This document shows, piece after piece, positions 49,752 through 58,488 of a DNA stretch of 64,000 nucleotides. Location of the stretch: NCBI RefSeq assembly GCF_038246755.1, contig NZ_CP134706.1:620001-684000 (forward strand), written 5' to 3'. Both the position numbers and the translations under genes were made by a program. The notes below the pieces were generated by a model. It was not told the DNA's origin, ran no database searches, and saw only the letters and a program-made list of their open reading frames with translations. The DNA comes from Micromonospora sp. FIMYZ51 (lineage in GTDB: Bacteria > Actinomycetota > Actinomycetes > Mycobacteriales > Micromonosporaceae). Numbering within the stretch: position 1 is the stretch's first letter; every line of letters starts with the position of its first letter.

Positions 49752-50393
49752 GTGGGCCGGCATTGGGGCCGGGCCACCGCGCCCGACTCCGGTACCGGCG
49801 GAAACCCCGCCACCGGTACCGCATCTGTCCCTACCGAGCCCGCCGCTCCGGTTCCACCGGAACCGGAGCCCGCTACGCCTCTGCACGCTCCGGCGCCGAC
49901 GGCCACCTCGATGATCGCGCTGGCCAACCGAGTGTGTGCTCACTTCGCGGCGGCCGAGGTCGCCCGCGCGATGGCCGAACACTCCGCGACCCACGCCGAA
50001 CACGCCGCCCACACGACTCGCGCCGAGCAGTGGGAAGCCCTCGTCAATGAGCAGTGGAACGAACTCTCCTCGGCGATCTGGGCGACGGCACCCGAAGGCG
50101 CGCAGGTCGAGCGGTTCCTGCCGGTGCGGCCACTGAACAACGGCCACGTCGAGCTGCACGTCCACGACAGGCAGGCCCGTCGCCTCGTCGTGCTGCTCAC
50201 CGGCGCGCAGGCCCTCGCCGTGGGCGCGCACCTGACCGCGTACGGGGCGATCAGCCTCGACCGCAGCGGCCAGAAACTCGACCCCGGCCTGCCCCACGTG
50301 AAGGCCGCCCCACCGTTCCCCACTGACGGGGGAACGGCATGGCCACCGGCCACCCCTGACGGTGCCGCCGGGCCACCGGCCGACCATCCCTGA
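49752..50393 (+). CDS. Hypothetical accessory protein (213 aa)
   Basis: GTG 49752 starts one base after the DUF932 stop. A Pro/Thr-rich N-terminus precedes a helical, Ala-rich segment (ANRVCAHFAAAEVARAMAEHSATHAEHAAH) and a small beta domain (GHVELHVHDRQARRLVVLLTGAQALAVGAHLTAYG). The middle and end resemble the gene at 50489 in layout (Ala/His-rich helices then a small domain ending in a disordered acidic tail). Unknown function. Confidence 0.6.
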   Translation: MGRHWGRATAPDSGTGGNPATGTASVPTEPAAPVPPEPEPATPLHAPAPTATSMIALANRVCAHFAAAEVARAMAEHSATHAEHAAHTTRAEQWEALVNEQWNELSSAIWATAPEGAQVERFLPVRPLNNGHVELHVHDRQARRLVVLLTGAQALAVGAHLTAYGAISLDRSGQKLDPGLPHVKAAPPFPTDGGTAWPPATPDGAAGPPADHP

Positions 50394-50488
50394 CCGCCGC
50401 AACGGGTACCGCGCGGCCCCACGGTCCTACCCCGGGCCGCGCGGCACCCGCAGGCGACAACCCCTCGACTCGCTGACGGAGTACCCGC

Positions 50489-50968
50489 ATGAATCCAGAC
50501 CGACTGTTCGACCTTGCCGCCGAGTTCGCTCACGCCACCGGCAACGCCGAGCGTTTCCACGCCCGCGCGGCGGTCGCGACCGGCGATACCCGCGCGGCCC
50601 ACGAGAACGCGGCGTCGAAGTGGGAGGCCACCGCCGCCCGCCGCCGCGAGCACCTGCGCGTCGCACTCCGCGAGGCGCTGCGCGGCACCGTCAACGCGGT
50701 GCCGGACGAGCGGCTGCCGGTCGCGACCTGGCAGGGAGGCCGCGTCGAGGTCCGCGCCACCACCTCGGACGGCACCCGCACCGTGCGCGTGCGGTACACC
50801 CCGGCGCAAGCCGCCGCTGCCGGAGTCGCGCTCATCGCCTGCGCCGCCATCACCGACGACCCGAGTGGCAGCACCCTCGCCAGCATCCTCCCCGCCTTCC
50901 CACCCACCCCGCCCGGCGACGAGCCCGCAACCGACGAGCCCGCGACCGACGAGGGGAGGCCGGCATGA
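50489..50968 (+). CDS. Hypothetical accessory protein, paralogous layout to the preceding gene (159 aa)
   Basis: Residues 1-60 are Ala/His/Arg-rich helices (AAEFAHATGNAERFHARAAVATGDTRAAHENAASKWEA). Residues 70-130 form a small alpha/beta domain (VEVRATTSDGTRTVRVRYTPAQAAAAGVALIACAAI). The end repeats EPATDE twice. The TGA overlaps the next ATG. No motif of known function. Confidence 0.6.
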   Translation: MNPDRLFDLAAEFAHATGNAERFHARAAVATGDTRAAHENAASKWEATAARRREHLRVALREALRGTVNAVPDERLPVATWQGGRVEVRATTSDGTRTVRVRYTPAQAAAAGVALIACAAITDDPSGSTLASILPAFPPTPPGDEPATDEPATDEGRPA

Positions 50969-51297
50969 CGCCCGGGGTCGCCCCATCGGAGAACATCGAC
51001 GGACTCGGCGACGGACAACGCATCCTCAGCGGCCCGCAACTCGCGGACGCGCTGGCCCTGCTCGGCTCGGTCGACCCCGTCTGCGCCGAGGTGATCGGCC
51101 GGCTCAACCTGCGTGTCTACCCCGGCGAGCCCGGGGACCGCACCGCGTACGTGGTGCTCGACGTGCACGGCGTCTCCATCGGTGTGAAACGCCGCGCCGG
51201 TGACCTCTACCTGCACGCCGACACCACCGAGACCGACGACCGCCTCATCGCCTTCGAGGTCAACGGCGGCGGCGAGATCGACCACCGCACCAGCTAG
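50965..51297 (+). CDS. Hypothetical small protein (110 aa)
   Basis: ATG 50965 overlaps the previous stop as ATGA. The protein is a small alpha/beta domain (LADALALLGSVDPVCAEVIGRLNLRVY, TAYVVLDVHGVSIGVKRRAGDLYLHADTT). No recognised family. Overlap with its neighbour indicates co-translation. Confidence 0.6.
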   Translation: MTPGVAPSENIDGLGDGQRILSGPQLADALALLGSVDPVCAEVIGRLNLRVYPGEPGDRTAYVVLDVHGVSIGVKRRAGDLYLHADTTETDDRLIAFEVNGGGEIDHRTS

Positions 51298-51321
51298 CCC
51301 TCACCCTTGAACGGAGTTGTG

Positions 51322-51741
51322 ATGTACCGATCCCTGGAGTACGGCGACACCGCCCGGGTGATCAAGCCGACCGACCCGGTCGAGTACCGCCTCGGCACCG
51401 TCACCGACGTCGACTATTCCACCCCGCACACCACCTATGCCCGCAGCTACACCCTCCGGTTCCCCAACGGGGCCGAGCGCACCTACCCGGCCGCGAAGGT
51501 CAAGCGAGTCACCCGGGCCGACGACCGCGCCGCGATGGAGGCCGCGCTCACCGCCGCGTGCGTGGCGTTGCGCTTCGCCTGCCGCATCGCCCACGACTAC
51601 GACGCCGACCTCAGCAGCGGAACCGCGAGCCTGCTGCGGCGGCTGGTCGACCTCGCGAGTCTGCGCCTCGGGCTGACCCTCGACCCCGCCAACCCCGCCT
51701 GGCCGCAGCGCACCCGCAACCAGAACGGAGGCGACAAGTAA
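51322..51741 (+). CDS. Hypothetical protein with SH3-like N-terminus (139 aa)
   Basis: ATG 51322, six bases after GGAG; a TTG at 51307 is less likely. Residues 1-60 read like a small beta-barrel (EYGDTARVIKPTDPVEYRLGTVTDVDYS...YTLRFPNGAERTYPAAKVKRV), the rest is helical. The TAA overlaps the next ATG (TAATG). Function unknown. Confidence 0.6.
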   Translation: MYRSLEYGDTARVIKPTDPVEYRLGTVTDVDYSTPHTTYARSYTLRFPNGAERTYPAAKVKRVTRADDRAAMEAALTAACVALRFACRIAHDYDADLSSGTASLLRRLVDLASLRLGLTLDPANPAWPQRTRNQNGGDK

Positions 51742-52406
51742 TGCCACCGCACTTCCCGCGCCCCGAGGACTCCGCCCAACCCACCGAGGCGGCAGCCCTG
51801 GACGCGAGCAGGGCGCCGGTCCCGGAGCCGTTCTACTGCCGCCGCTGCCGTCGAGCACTCAACATCCGCCTCAACGACCTGGGCATGATCGTCGAGTACC
51901 TGCACGCGGCCGAGCAGCGCGGCCAGCGCAGCGACCACCGCCCCGAGCCCGCACCGGTCACCGAGATCCCGGACCCGATCATCGAGTGCGACTTCTGCTC
52001 CGCACCCGACGCCGCCTGGATCTACCGGTGCGCTAACCAGGTCACCGACGCGCGTCGCGTCACCGCACGGGTGGTCGCCGTGGGCGACTACCAGGCGCGG
52101 TACCACGCGGCACGGGTACGCCGCACCGACACCGAGCACGCCTTCACCCAGGCATGGGGCGAACGGTGGTCGGCCTGCGAGGGCTGCGCTCACCTCATCG
52201 AGGACCGGGACCTGTATGGGCTGATCGGCCGGGTAGCCGACGCCATGCCCGCGAAGCTCACCCGAGGCAAACACCTGATGCGCACCCGGGGCCAACTCCA
52301 CGAACGGTACTCCGACGTGTTCGACACCCTCGCCCCCGGCCGAGGCCGCATCGCCCCCGGCCACCCACTCGGCATCTGGACCCACCCGACGGGAGAAGCG
52401 CCATGA
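51741..52406 (+). CDS. Hypothetical protein with three zinc knuckles (221 aa)
   Basis: Cys pairs occur as YCRRCRRAL, CDFCSAPDAAW...CAN and CEGCAHLIEDRDLYGLIGRV. The stretch CDFCSAP...WIYRC and the final CEGC block resemble small zinc-binding proteins common in Micromonospora and Streptomyces elements. The TGA overlaps the next ATG. No enzymatic motif. Confidence 0.6.
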   Translation: MPPHFPRPEDSAQPTEAAALDASRAPVPEPFYCRRCRRALNIRLNDLGMIVEYLHAAEQRGQRSDHRPEPAPVTEIPDPIIECDFCSAPDAAWIYRCANQVTDARRVTARVVAVGDYQARYHAARVRRTDTEHAFTQAWGERWSACEGCAHLIEDRDLYGLIGRVADAMPAKLTRGKHLMRTRGQLHERYSDVFDTLAPGRGRIAPGHPLGIWTHPTGEAP

Positions 52407-52798
52407 CCGACAACACGGGGCGGCACGGGTGGCCCGCCTTCACTCACGTGAAGGCCCGCCGCCGGATGGGGCCGGTGTGCGGCACAGATGGCGTGCCGTT
52501 GAGCCGTGTCACCGAGGACCCGCACCTCGTGACCTGCCCCGACTGCGAAGGGCTGGCCGACATCGACGCGCTTCCCGACGACGCGACAGCGGGTGACCCA
52601 CGGGTGATCGAGTTGCTGCGGGAGGCGAAGCGTGGCAACTGCCGCAAGATCGACGGGGTGCTGGTGGACGCGACCACCGCCGCCGCGATCCTGACCGTGT
52701 ACGACGCGCTGAAACCCGCCACCCGCGCGAAACTGGCCGCGCTGCGCATCGACCACATGGCGCAAGTGGCATGGAAGGTACTGCGCCCACAGGAGTAA
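52403..52798 (+). CDS. Hypothetical protein (131 aa)
   Basis: ATG 52403 overlaps the previous TGA. One CPDCEGLADID knuckle lies near residue 45; the C-terminal half is helical (GVLVDATTAAAILTVYDALKPATRAKLAALRIDHMAQVAWKVL). Last gene of the tightly coupled run that begins at 50489. Function unknown. Confidence 0.6.
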   Translation: MTDNTGRHGWPAFTHVKARRRMGPVCGTDGVPLSRVTEDPHLVTCPDCEGLADIDALPDDATAGDPRVIELLREAKRGNCRKIDGVLVDATTAAAILTVYDALKPATRAKLAALRIDHMAQVAWKVLRPQE

Positions 52799-52990
52799 CG
52801 AGGTGGGCGGTGGCCGGCGGGCACACCCGAGGGTGCGCGCAACCCCGACCGGCCACCTCGCCCACCCGGGTCACCTGCGGACCACACGGCCGCTCCTACC
52901 CGAGCCAGGCGTAGGGCGATCCTACGGCCCGAGTCACACTCACCTCGACCACGCGGACCTGACCAGCTATCCGGAGGGGAGGATGAACAC

Positions 52991-53647
52991 GTGGCACGAC
53001 AGGTCATCAACGGGCGGACCGCACTCGACCGGGCCGGAGTCGCCGCGCACACCGGCGCGGCCTACACCACCGTCAACCACTGGCACCGCCACCGCGCCCG
53101 CTTCGGCTTCCCACACGGCTTCGCGCACGACGGCAAGGAGTGGTTCTGGCTCGACGACATCGAGGCGTTCCACCTCGCGCACCAGGCCGCAAAGCGCGCC
53201 GAGCTGACCAAGGTCGACCGCCGCGGCGACCCCGAAGACCTCATCGGCTCAGGCGCGGCGGCGAGAGTCCTCGGTTACGGCTCGTACCGCAACCTGCCCG
53301 ACACCCTGTACGACCACCCCGACCGAGTCGAGATGCTGCCGGACGGGCGGCTGCGCCGCCTGTGGTTCCGGCGCACCGTGTGGGCCGTCGCCGACGCCCG
53401 CACGGGCCGCCAGTCCACCGGCCGCACCCCCGGCACCACCGGTGCCCGCAAACCGCACCCCTACGCCGACGACCCTCGGCTTCCCGCCGCCATCGCGCTC
53501 CTGGCCGGGGCCGACCGCACCGGACGCGACCGGCGCGGCCTCGGCGTCGCGCTCGCTCAGCAGCTCGGCATCACTCAACGCACGGCGCAACGACTGCTTG
53601 CCGCCGCAGGCACGGAGAGCGGTACCTCTGCCGGGCAAACGGCCTGA
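52991..53647 (+). CDS. Helix-turn-helix protein (218 aa)
   Basis: GTG 52991 follows GGAGGGGAGG at some distance. The N-terminus GRTALDRAGVAAHTGAAYTTVNHWHRHRARFGFP is an HTH of the MerR/AlpA kind, and a similar motif appears at 82-125 (GSGAAARVLGYGSYRNLPDTLY). The C-terminal end has LGVALAQQLGITQRTAQRLLAAAG, a third HTH. So the protein may carry three DNA-binding helices, as in element regulators. The 190 bases before it hold no gene. Confidence 0.65.
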   Translation: MARQVINGRTALDRAGVAAHTGAAYTTVNHWHRHRARFGFPHGFAHDGKEWFWLDDIEAFHLAHQAAKRAELTKVDRRGDPEDLIGSGAAARVLGYGSYRNLPDTLYDHPDRVEMLPDGRLRRLWFRRTVWAVADARTGRQSTGRTPGTTGARKPHPYADDPRLPAAIALLAGADRTGRDRRGLGVALAQQLGITQRTAQRLLAAAGTESGTSAGQTA

Positions 53648-53651
53648 GTAC

Positions 53652-53698
53652 GACAGGTGCCGCCGAGTCGGATCAGCCCGACCTCGGCGGCACCTGTC
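53652..53698. terminator. Bidirectional terminator, 16-bp perfect stem
   Basis: GACAGGTGCCGCCGAG (53652-53667) and CTCGGCGGCACCTGTC (53683-53698) are exact reverse complements, extended inside by TCGG/CCGA. It sits between convergent genes ending at 53647 and 53710. Confidence 0.85.
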
Positions 53699-53709
53699 TT
53701 GCAAGCTGG

Positions 53710-53877
53710 TCAGTCTTCGTCGTCGTCCTCAGCAGCAGTCCGAGGCGTCGGAACCTCGATCAGATAGCGCAGCGCGCCGTTGATGTCCGTACCTCGGCTG
53801 TCGGCGGTGCGCTTCAGCACCTCGTACACGTCGTCAGCGACCTCGATCGTGTGGAGGCCGGGCATGGTGTCGGTCAT
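53710..53877 (-). CDS. Small ribbon-helix-helix-like protein (55 aa)
   Basis: ATG 53877 with AAGGGA upstream opens 55 codons to TGA 53710-53712. The sequence HTIEVADDVYEVLKRTADSRGTDINGALRYLIE has the strand-helix-helix pattern of small MetJ/Arc-type repressors or antitoxins, followed by an acidic tail. No toxin gene is adjacent. It is short but its codon usage and terminator context support it. Confidence 0.6.
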   Translation of the reverse strand: MTDTMPGLHTIEVADDVYEVLKRTADSRGTDINGALRYLIEVPTPRTAAEDDDED

Positions 53878-54042
53878 GTGTGGTCCCTTCTGGCAGCGTT
53901 CGGCGTGGTGGCCCGTTTCGGGCAGCCGTGCCTATCCACGCTGACCTCGACGGCGCGATCAAGACCGCCGCTGGCCCCAGACCGGGTTACGGCTGACGCC
54001 TCTGTTCGAGGGCGGAGCGTCGTCGTTCGCGTTCGGTGTGCG

Positions 54043-54432
54043 TCATCGAGGGGCGCCACCTCGAATGGCCGCGTCGGCGGTGTCGGCGGCGCGGAGCAGG
54101 GCGGCGGCGAGGCCGCGAGCGTGCTCCGGGTTGAGGCTTAGTTGTAGGCCGTCCTCGGTTGGGACGCTGAACTCGACGGAGGGGTGTTTCAGGTCGGCGG
54201 GGTCGCTGCCGATCCAGCTCGGGGCCTTGTCCCAGAACGCGACCCGCACGTGTGCCTCAACCAGGAGGCACGCCTGGTTGTTGAGGTGCACGGTGTCCGT
54301 CACACCTTGGTGCAGGAGCGCCCGGGGTGAGAAGGGATCGGCGTCGTCGTGGCGGCAGTCGATACACCAGGGTGGGCAGTGCTGCGGGTGGGGTGGGCGG
54401 GTGGCGCTGGCCGCTCGGGCGGGCTCGCTCAC
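54043..54432 (-). CDS. Conserved hypothetical element protein with CxxC...C motif (129 aa)
   Basis: GTG 54432 lies six bases after GAGGAGG. The N-terminal CPPWCIDCRHDDAD motif and the end VEFSVPTEDGLQLSLNPEHARGLAAALLRAADTADAA recur together in actinobacterial element proteins of unknown function. One domain, soluble. Between 53,878 and 54,042 there is no gene. Confidence 0.65.
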   Translation of the reverse strand: MSEPARAASATRPPHPQHCPPWCIDCRHDDADPFSPRALLHQGVTDTVHLNNQACLLVEAHVRVAFWDKAPSWIGSDPADLKHPSVEFSVPTEDGLQLSLNPEHARGLAAALLRAADTADAAIRGGAPR

Positions 54433-54483
54433 GTGCGGCCTCCTCACGCGTCTGATCGTGTGTGGTGAGCGGTCGAATGCACG

Positions 54484-55407
54484 TTATACCGATGTGGTGG
54501 GGCGAGAGCCGTCGAGCGAACGCCCCTCCTGGCGCAGCGTGGCGAGTAGTTTCGACACGGCACTGTTGCGGATCGAGTGGCCGTTCTGGCGTATGCGGCG
54601 TGCGAGGGCGTCTCGGCTGACGGTCTGGCCTTCGCGGATTAGCTCGTCACGGGCGGCGCGGGCGGCGGGTAGCAGCGGTACGAGGTCTGGGGCGAGGTTC
54701 ACATCGGCCTCGTCTGTGTCGTCGGACGAGTCGTCATTGTGAGATTCCGTGTCGAGGTCATGTCCAGCCTCATCGGCGTCTGATTCGTGGTCGCCCTCCG
54801 GGCGTTCAGCGGTGTCAGCAGCCTCATCAAGGCCCGACTTGCCGACATCCACATCGACGTCGATGTTGACGGGAGGGCGCTCGGTTAGCGGTCTCCGATC
54901 GGGTGGCGGAAATCTGCCGGTGCCGGGCGACGGCTTGGCAGGTGCCGCAGCGGCCCGCTCGGCCGGTGACGGTGCCGGTGGTGCCTCGGCCGGCGCGGCG
55001 CGCGGTTCGCGTTCGGCTTCGCGGCGGCGGGCGGCGAGTTCCACGAGCGATACCGACGCGACGATGATCAACCCGTCCACCGAGAGCGGCAGAAGGTAGG
55101 GCACGGTGCCGGTCTCGCCGTATCGGGCGACGACGCCGACCATGTGGTGATAGCTGATCCACGCCGCGATGGCGGCGATGGCCGAAGCGGCGACGACTCG
55201 GATGACGCCGAGTGCACGCCGGTGAACGGGTACGCGGGTGACCAGCTCGACGGTGATCAGCAACGCGAGGGGTGGCCATGCCGCGATGGCTTGGGAGATC
55301 GGGTTCGGTTGGGCGTGCAGGATGTTCGCGGTGACCGAGGCGGCCACGCCGAGGGCCAGGGTTGCCCGCACGGCCCACTGCATCCGCCGGAGCCGCTTGT
55401 CGGTCAT
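54484..55407 (-). CDS. DUF2637 / SpdB-like membrane spread protein (307 aa)
   Basis: Four transmembrane helices fill residues 10-125 (WAVRATLALGVAASVTANILHA, WPPLALLITVELVTRV, a third, and GTVPYLLPLSVDGLIIVASVSLVEL), the DUF2637 pattern of spread proteins on actinobacterial plasmids and integrative elements. A long acidic linker leads to a C-terminal helix-turn-helix (GQTVSRDALARRIRQNGHSIRNSAVSKLLATLRQEG). Spd proteins assist spread of the element within mycelium. The start overlaps the BTAD gene stop in ATGA. Confidence 0.85.
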   Translation of the reverse strand: MTDKRLRRMQWAVRATLALGVAASVTANILHAQPNPISQAIAAWPPLALLITVELVTRVPVHRRALGVIRVVAASAIAAIAAWISYHHMVGVVARYGETGTVPYLLPLSVDGLIIVASVSLVELAARRREAEREPRAAPAEAPPAPSPAERAAAAPAKPSPGTGRFPPPDRRPLTERPPVNIDVDVDVGKSGLDEAADTAERPEGDHESDADEAGHDLDTESHNDDSSDDTDEADVNLAPDLVPLLPAARAARDELIREGQTVSRDALARRIRQNGHSIRNSAVSKLLATLRQEGRSLDGSRPTTSV

Positions 55408-58196
55408 GGCCGTCCTCCGGGAGCGGTGCCGGCGGGTCGGAGTTGGCGTTCGGCGACGCGGCGGGTGGCCTGGGACGGTTCGGCGTCGCCGAGGTCCGCG
55501 AGACGTTCCTCCAGCCGGCGCAGGGTGCGTCGCACGGCGTCGGGGCGTTGCTGTCGGCCGTGGATGCGCATGATTCGCTGGTACAGCTCTTCGTTGACGG
55601 GGTCGAGGTCGGCGGCGTGTTCGAGGGCGGCAACCGCTTGGTCGGGGTGGTCGGGTTCGAGGATCTCGGCGATGCGGGCGTAGGTGGTGAGGATCTGGTG
55701 GCGGTAGCTGGTGGCGTAGTCGGTGGCCCAGGGGTGGTCGTGGCCTTCGGCGAAGTCACCTGCGTACAGCTCCGTGGCCCGGCGTAGCGCGGCGAGGATC
55801 GTTGTCTCGTCGTTGGTGCGGGTGGCTTGGTCGATGGCGGTGTGCATCTGCCAGAGGTCCACGGTGACGGTATGGGGGTCCAACTGGTATCGGCCGGTGG
55901 CGGGGTCGTAGACGATGAACATGGGCTCCTCGTGGCCGGTGGCGGCGCGTAGCACCCGCCGGGCGGAGGTGATGTCGGTGCGCACGCGTTTGACGGCGGC
56001 GGCCGGGTCGGCGTTGGGGTGCAGGTCGGCGGCGAGTTGGTCGAGGGTGCGGCCGGCGGGGTGAGCGGCGAGGACGGCGAGCGCGGTGTAGGAGCCGCTG
56101 CGCATTCCGGTGGCGATCGGACCGGCGTCGGTGGCGACGGTGACCGGGCCGAGGACCCGGAGGCGGACCAGGGCCGCCGCATCGTCGGCCTGCACCGGCA
56201 CGGCCTCGTTCGGCTCGACGGTCACCGCGGCCGGCGCGATCTCGGCGGGCGGGTCGTCAACGTCGATACCGGCCTCGGGACGGGCTATCGCGTCGGTGAG
56301 CATGGAGAGAATGGCGGCGAGGTCATCCGCGCCGAGGGCGGACAGCCGTCCCACCGAATGCGGTTGATTGCCGGTTACGGTGCCCTCGGCGCTGATCTCG
56401 ATGGTGGGGATGCCGTCGTGCGGGCCGAGGATGACGGGGTGCAGGTTCAGGGCGGCGCGGTGGGTGGCGACGGCTCGGAGGCGGGCGGCGTGCCGTGGGC
56501 TGGAGTCGATGAGCAGGACGTACGGGGGCTGGGTTTCGGCGTGGTCGGTGCGGGCGTTGAGGTCGGTGATCGTCTCGGCGTCGAAGGTGTCCAGCAGCCG
56601 GCGGCGGCTGATCATTTCCTCCTCGGCGTGGGTGATGGCGGCGGCGGTGTCGGCGAGCACGACGAGTCGTTCTCCGTCGTAGGCGGTGCCGTCGGGGTCC
56701 AGTCCAACCGCCGGGGCATCCTCGGGCAGAAGCTGGGCGAGTAGGTCGGCGGTGGTGACGACCACGGGCCGCAGGACGGCGGTCTCGGTCGCGTTGGTGG
56801 TGAGGACGGCGGCGAGGATGGCGCGGGCTGCCGGGATGGCTCCGGGACCGTGCAGGGCGATACCGGGGCCGGGCAGGTGGAACAGGCTCACCTCGGTCGC
56901 GTCGGCGTCGACACCAACTGGTGCGGGCACCGGCGGTGTGGCGGGCCGGTGCTCGCGGCTGGCGGTTCCGATGATGTCGACTCCGGCCAGGGTCGGCGAC
57001 ATCGGGGAGGAGCGTGGCGCGATGCCGGGGGACGCCGGGACGGTGAGTCGGGCATGGCGGCGTCGTTGCAGGCGTAGCAGTGCGGCGACGGCGGCGATGG
57101 CGGTGGCCAAGCCGAGGCTGATCCAGCCCTGCGCAGGCAGAGCGATCCCGGCTTCTTTATCAGTCTCGTCCGGGGACGTATCGGTGTCCGGAACGGGCGT
57201 GGGCTCATCGGATTGGTCGTCGGGCGCGCTCGGCACGGTGGTGCTCGACGGTAGCGGGCTCGGTTCTGCACTGCTGGGGGCCTGCGTGGCGCTGGGCGGC
57301 ATTGTCGGTGGGGCAGACTCGGTGGCCTCCGGTGAGCTGGCGTCGGGGCTGCCGGCGGCAGGGGCTTCGGAGTCGGGCGTCGGGGTGGCCTGGCGGGCGG
57401 GCAGAGCAAGGACCCAGCCGACGTGGATCTCGTCGGGGTCGGTGAGGGCATAGCCGTTGGCCTGAGGGCGTCCCTCGTTGAGGGTGTATATCTCCCGCCA
57501 CCGGGGCGCGTCATCGAGGTGGGTGGCCGCGAGGTCCCACAGGGTGTCTCCGGCGACGACCCGAATGGTCTCCCCGGGGTCCCAGGCCGCGTCACGAGCG
57601 TCGGCGCGGTCACGGACGAGGGCGGGCGGTGAGGCAGGGCGGACGGAGCGCGTCTCGCTGTCCAGGGTTTCTGGAATCAGTACGCCGGTGGTTGTCGTGG
57701 GCGAGGTGACGGTGAGTCCTGGTCGGGAGGGTGCGGAGCAGGTCGGCGGTGTGTGAGGTGGGGCATCGTGGATCGGGGTGCCGTCGACTGGTGGTGGTGT
57801 CACGGCAGGGGATTCGGTATCGGTTGTGGTGTGGCCGTGCGCGGCGGCGGGAAGGGCGGCGGTGGTGACGGCCGTGGTGCCGAGCAGCGTCGCCGCGAGC
57901 GCTTGCAGCGGGCCGGGTAGGCGCAGGGTGAGACGCCACCGCAGGCGGGCGGCGAGGTACCGGTGGGCATGATCGGTGACGGCGGTCATGAGCAGTACCC
58001 ACAGCAGCCATGCACCGGTGCACGCCAGCAGGGTGACGAAGCCGGCCGTTAGTGGCTGGCGCACCCACGCCTGGAGTTGGTCTGTGGATAGGTCGGTGGT
58101 GGTGAGCCAGCCGGCCTGGTAGAGCAGCGCTGGTGGTGCCAGCGCGAGGACAGCGGTGGCGGTGTGTACGACTGCTGTCGAGGCGCGTTTCGCCAT
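55404..58196 (-). CDS. Membrane-bound LysM and BTAD transcriptional regulator-like protein (930 aa)
   Basis: ATG 58196 is behind GGAGGGAG. Two or three N-terminal transmembrane helices, a Thr/Pro linker, a LysM domain at about 215-270 (IRVVAGDTLWDLAATHLDD...EIHVGWVLALP), a long disordered stretch, another helix (QGWISLGLATAIAAVAALL), and a final part with a bacterial transcriptional activation domain (LRVLGPVTVATD...AVKRVRTDITSARRVLRA...TVDLWQMHTAIDQA...NEELYQRIMRIHG). Such LysM-BTAD membrane proteins are common in actinobacterial elements. The winged helix that would normally bind DNA precedes the BTAD but looks weak. Confidence 0.82.
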   Translation of the reverse strand: MAKRASTAVVHTATAVLALAPPALLYQAGWLTTTDLSTDQLQAWVRQPLTAGFVTLLACTGAWLLWVLLMTAVTDHAHRYLAARLRWRLTLRLPGPLQALAATLLGTTAVTTAALPAAAHGHTTTDTESPAVTPPPVDGTPIHDAPPHTPPTCSAPSRPGLTVTSPTTTTGVLIPETLDSETRSVRPASPPALVRDRADARDAAWDPGETIRVVAGDTLWDLAATHLDDAPRWREIYTLNEGRPQANGYALTDPDEIHVGWVLALPARQATPTPDSEAPAAGSPDASSPEATESAPPTMPPSATQAPSSAEPSPLPSSTTVPSAPDDQSDEPTPVPDTDTSPDETDKEAGIALPAQGWISLGLATAIAAVAALLRLQRRRHARLTVPASPGIAPRSSPMSPTLAGVDIIGTASREHRPATPPVPAPVGVDADATEVSLFHLPGPGIALHGPGAIPAARAILAAVLTTNATETAVLRPVVVTTADLLAQLLPEDAPAVGLDPDGTAYDGERLVVLADTAAAITHAEEEMISRRRLLDTFDAETITDLNARTDHAETQPPYVLLIDSSPRHAARLRAVATHRAALNLHPVILGPHDGIPTIEISAEGTVTGNQPHSVGRLSALGADDLAAILSMLTDAIARPEAGIDVDDPPAEIAPAAVTVEPNEAVPVQADDAAALVRLRVLGPVTVATDAGPIATGMRSGSYTALAVLAAHPAGRTLDQLAADLHPNADPAAAVKRVRTDITSARRVLRAATGHEEPMFIVYDPATGRYQLDPHTVTVDLWQMHTAIDQATRTNDETTILAALRRATELYAGDFAEGHDHPWATDYATSYRHQILTTYARIAEILEPDHPDQAVAALEHAADLDPVNEELYQRIMRIHGRQQRPDAVRRTLRRLEERLADLGDAEPSQATRRVAERQLRPAGTAPGGRP

Positions 58197-58285
58197 GGCC
58201 TGTCTCCCTCCGGTGTCGCGGCGGTTGGTGAGTCAGACCGTAGGAGCGTTATGCGCCGTCTCGGTGGGTGAAGGACCTGACAGCA

Positions 58286-58315
58286 CCTCACACTTCCTCA
58301 CACGACCTCACAACC
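58286..58315 (-). promoter_or_regulatory. Three 10-bp direct repeats CCTCACAnnn upstream of the LysM-BTAD gene
   Basis: CCTCACA occurs three times in register at 58286, 58296 and 58306, each followed by three variable bases. The array lies 90 bases upstream of the start at 58196 in a 292-bp gap without other genes. Regulators of the SARP/BTAD class bind heptamer direct repeats near one helical turn apart, close to the -35 region, so self-regulation or cross-regulation is plausible. Confidence 0.6.
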
Positions 58316-58488
58316 GCAGGTCACAGCGTTGCGAGGCACGCGGGGCAACTTCAGCGGAGCGGGTATCGGGGAGGCCGACATGAGATTCGGTCGTGCGCGG
58401 GAGCGAGCCGCGCGTTGCTCGGTGATCCCGCGTTTCTCGGTCCCGGGTGGCAGGGAAGTCCGCGAGCGTCACGGCGGGAGCGGACGGG

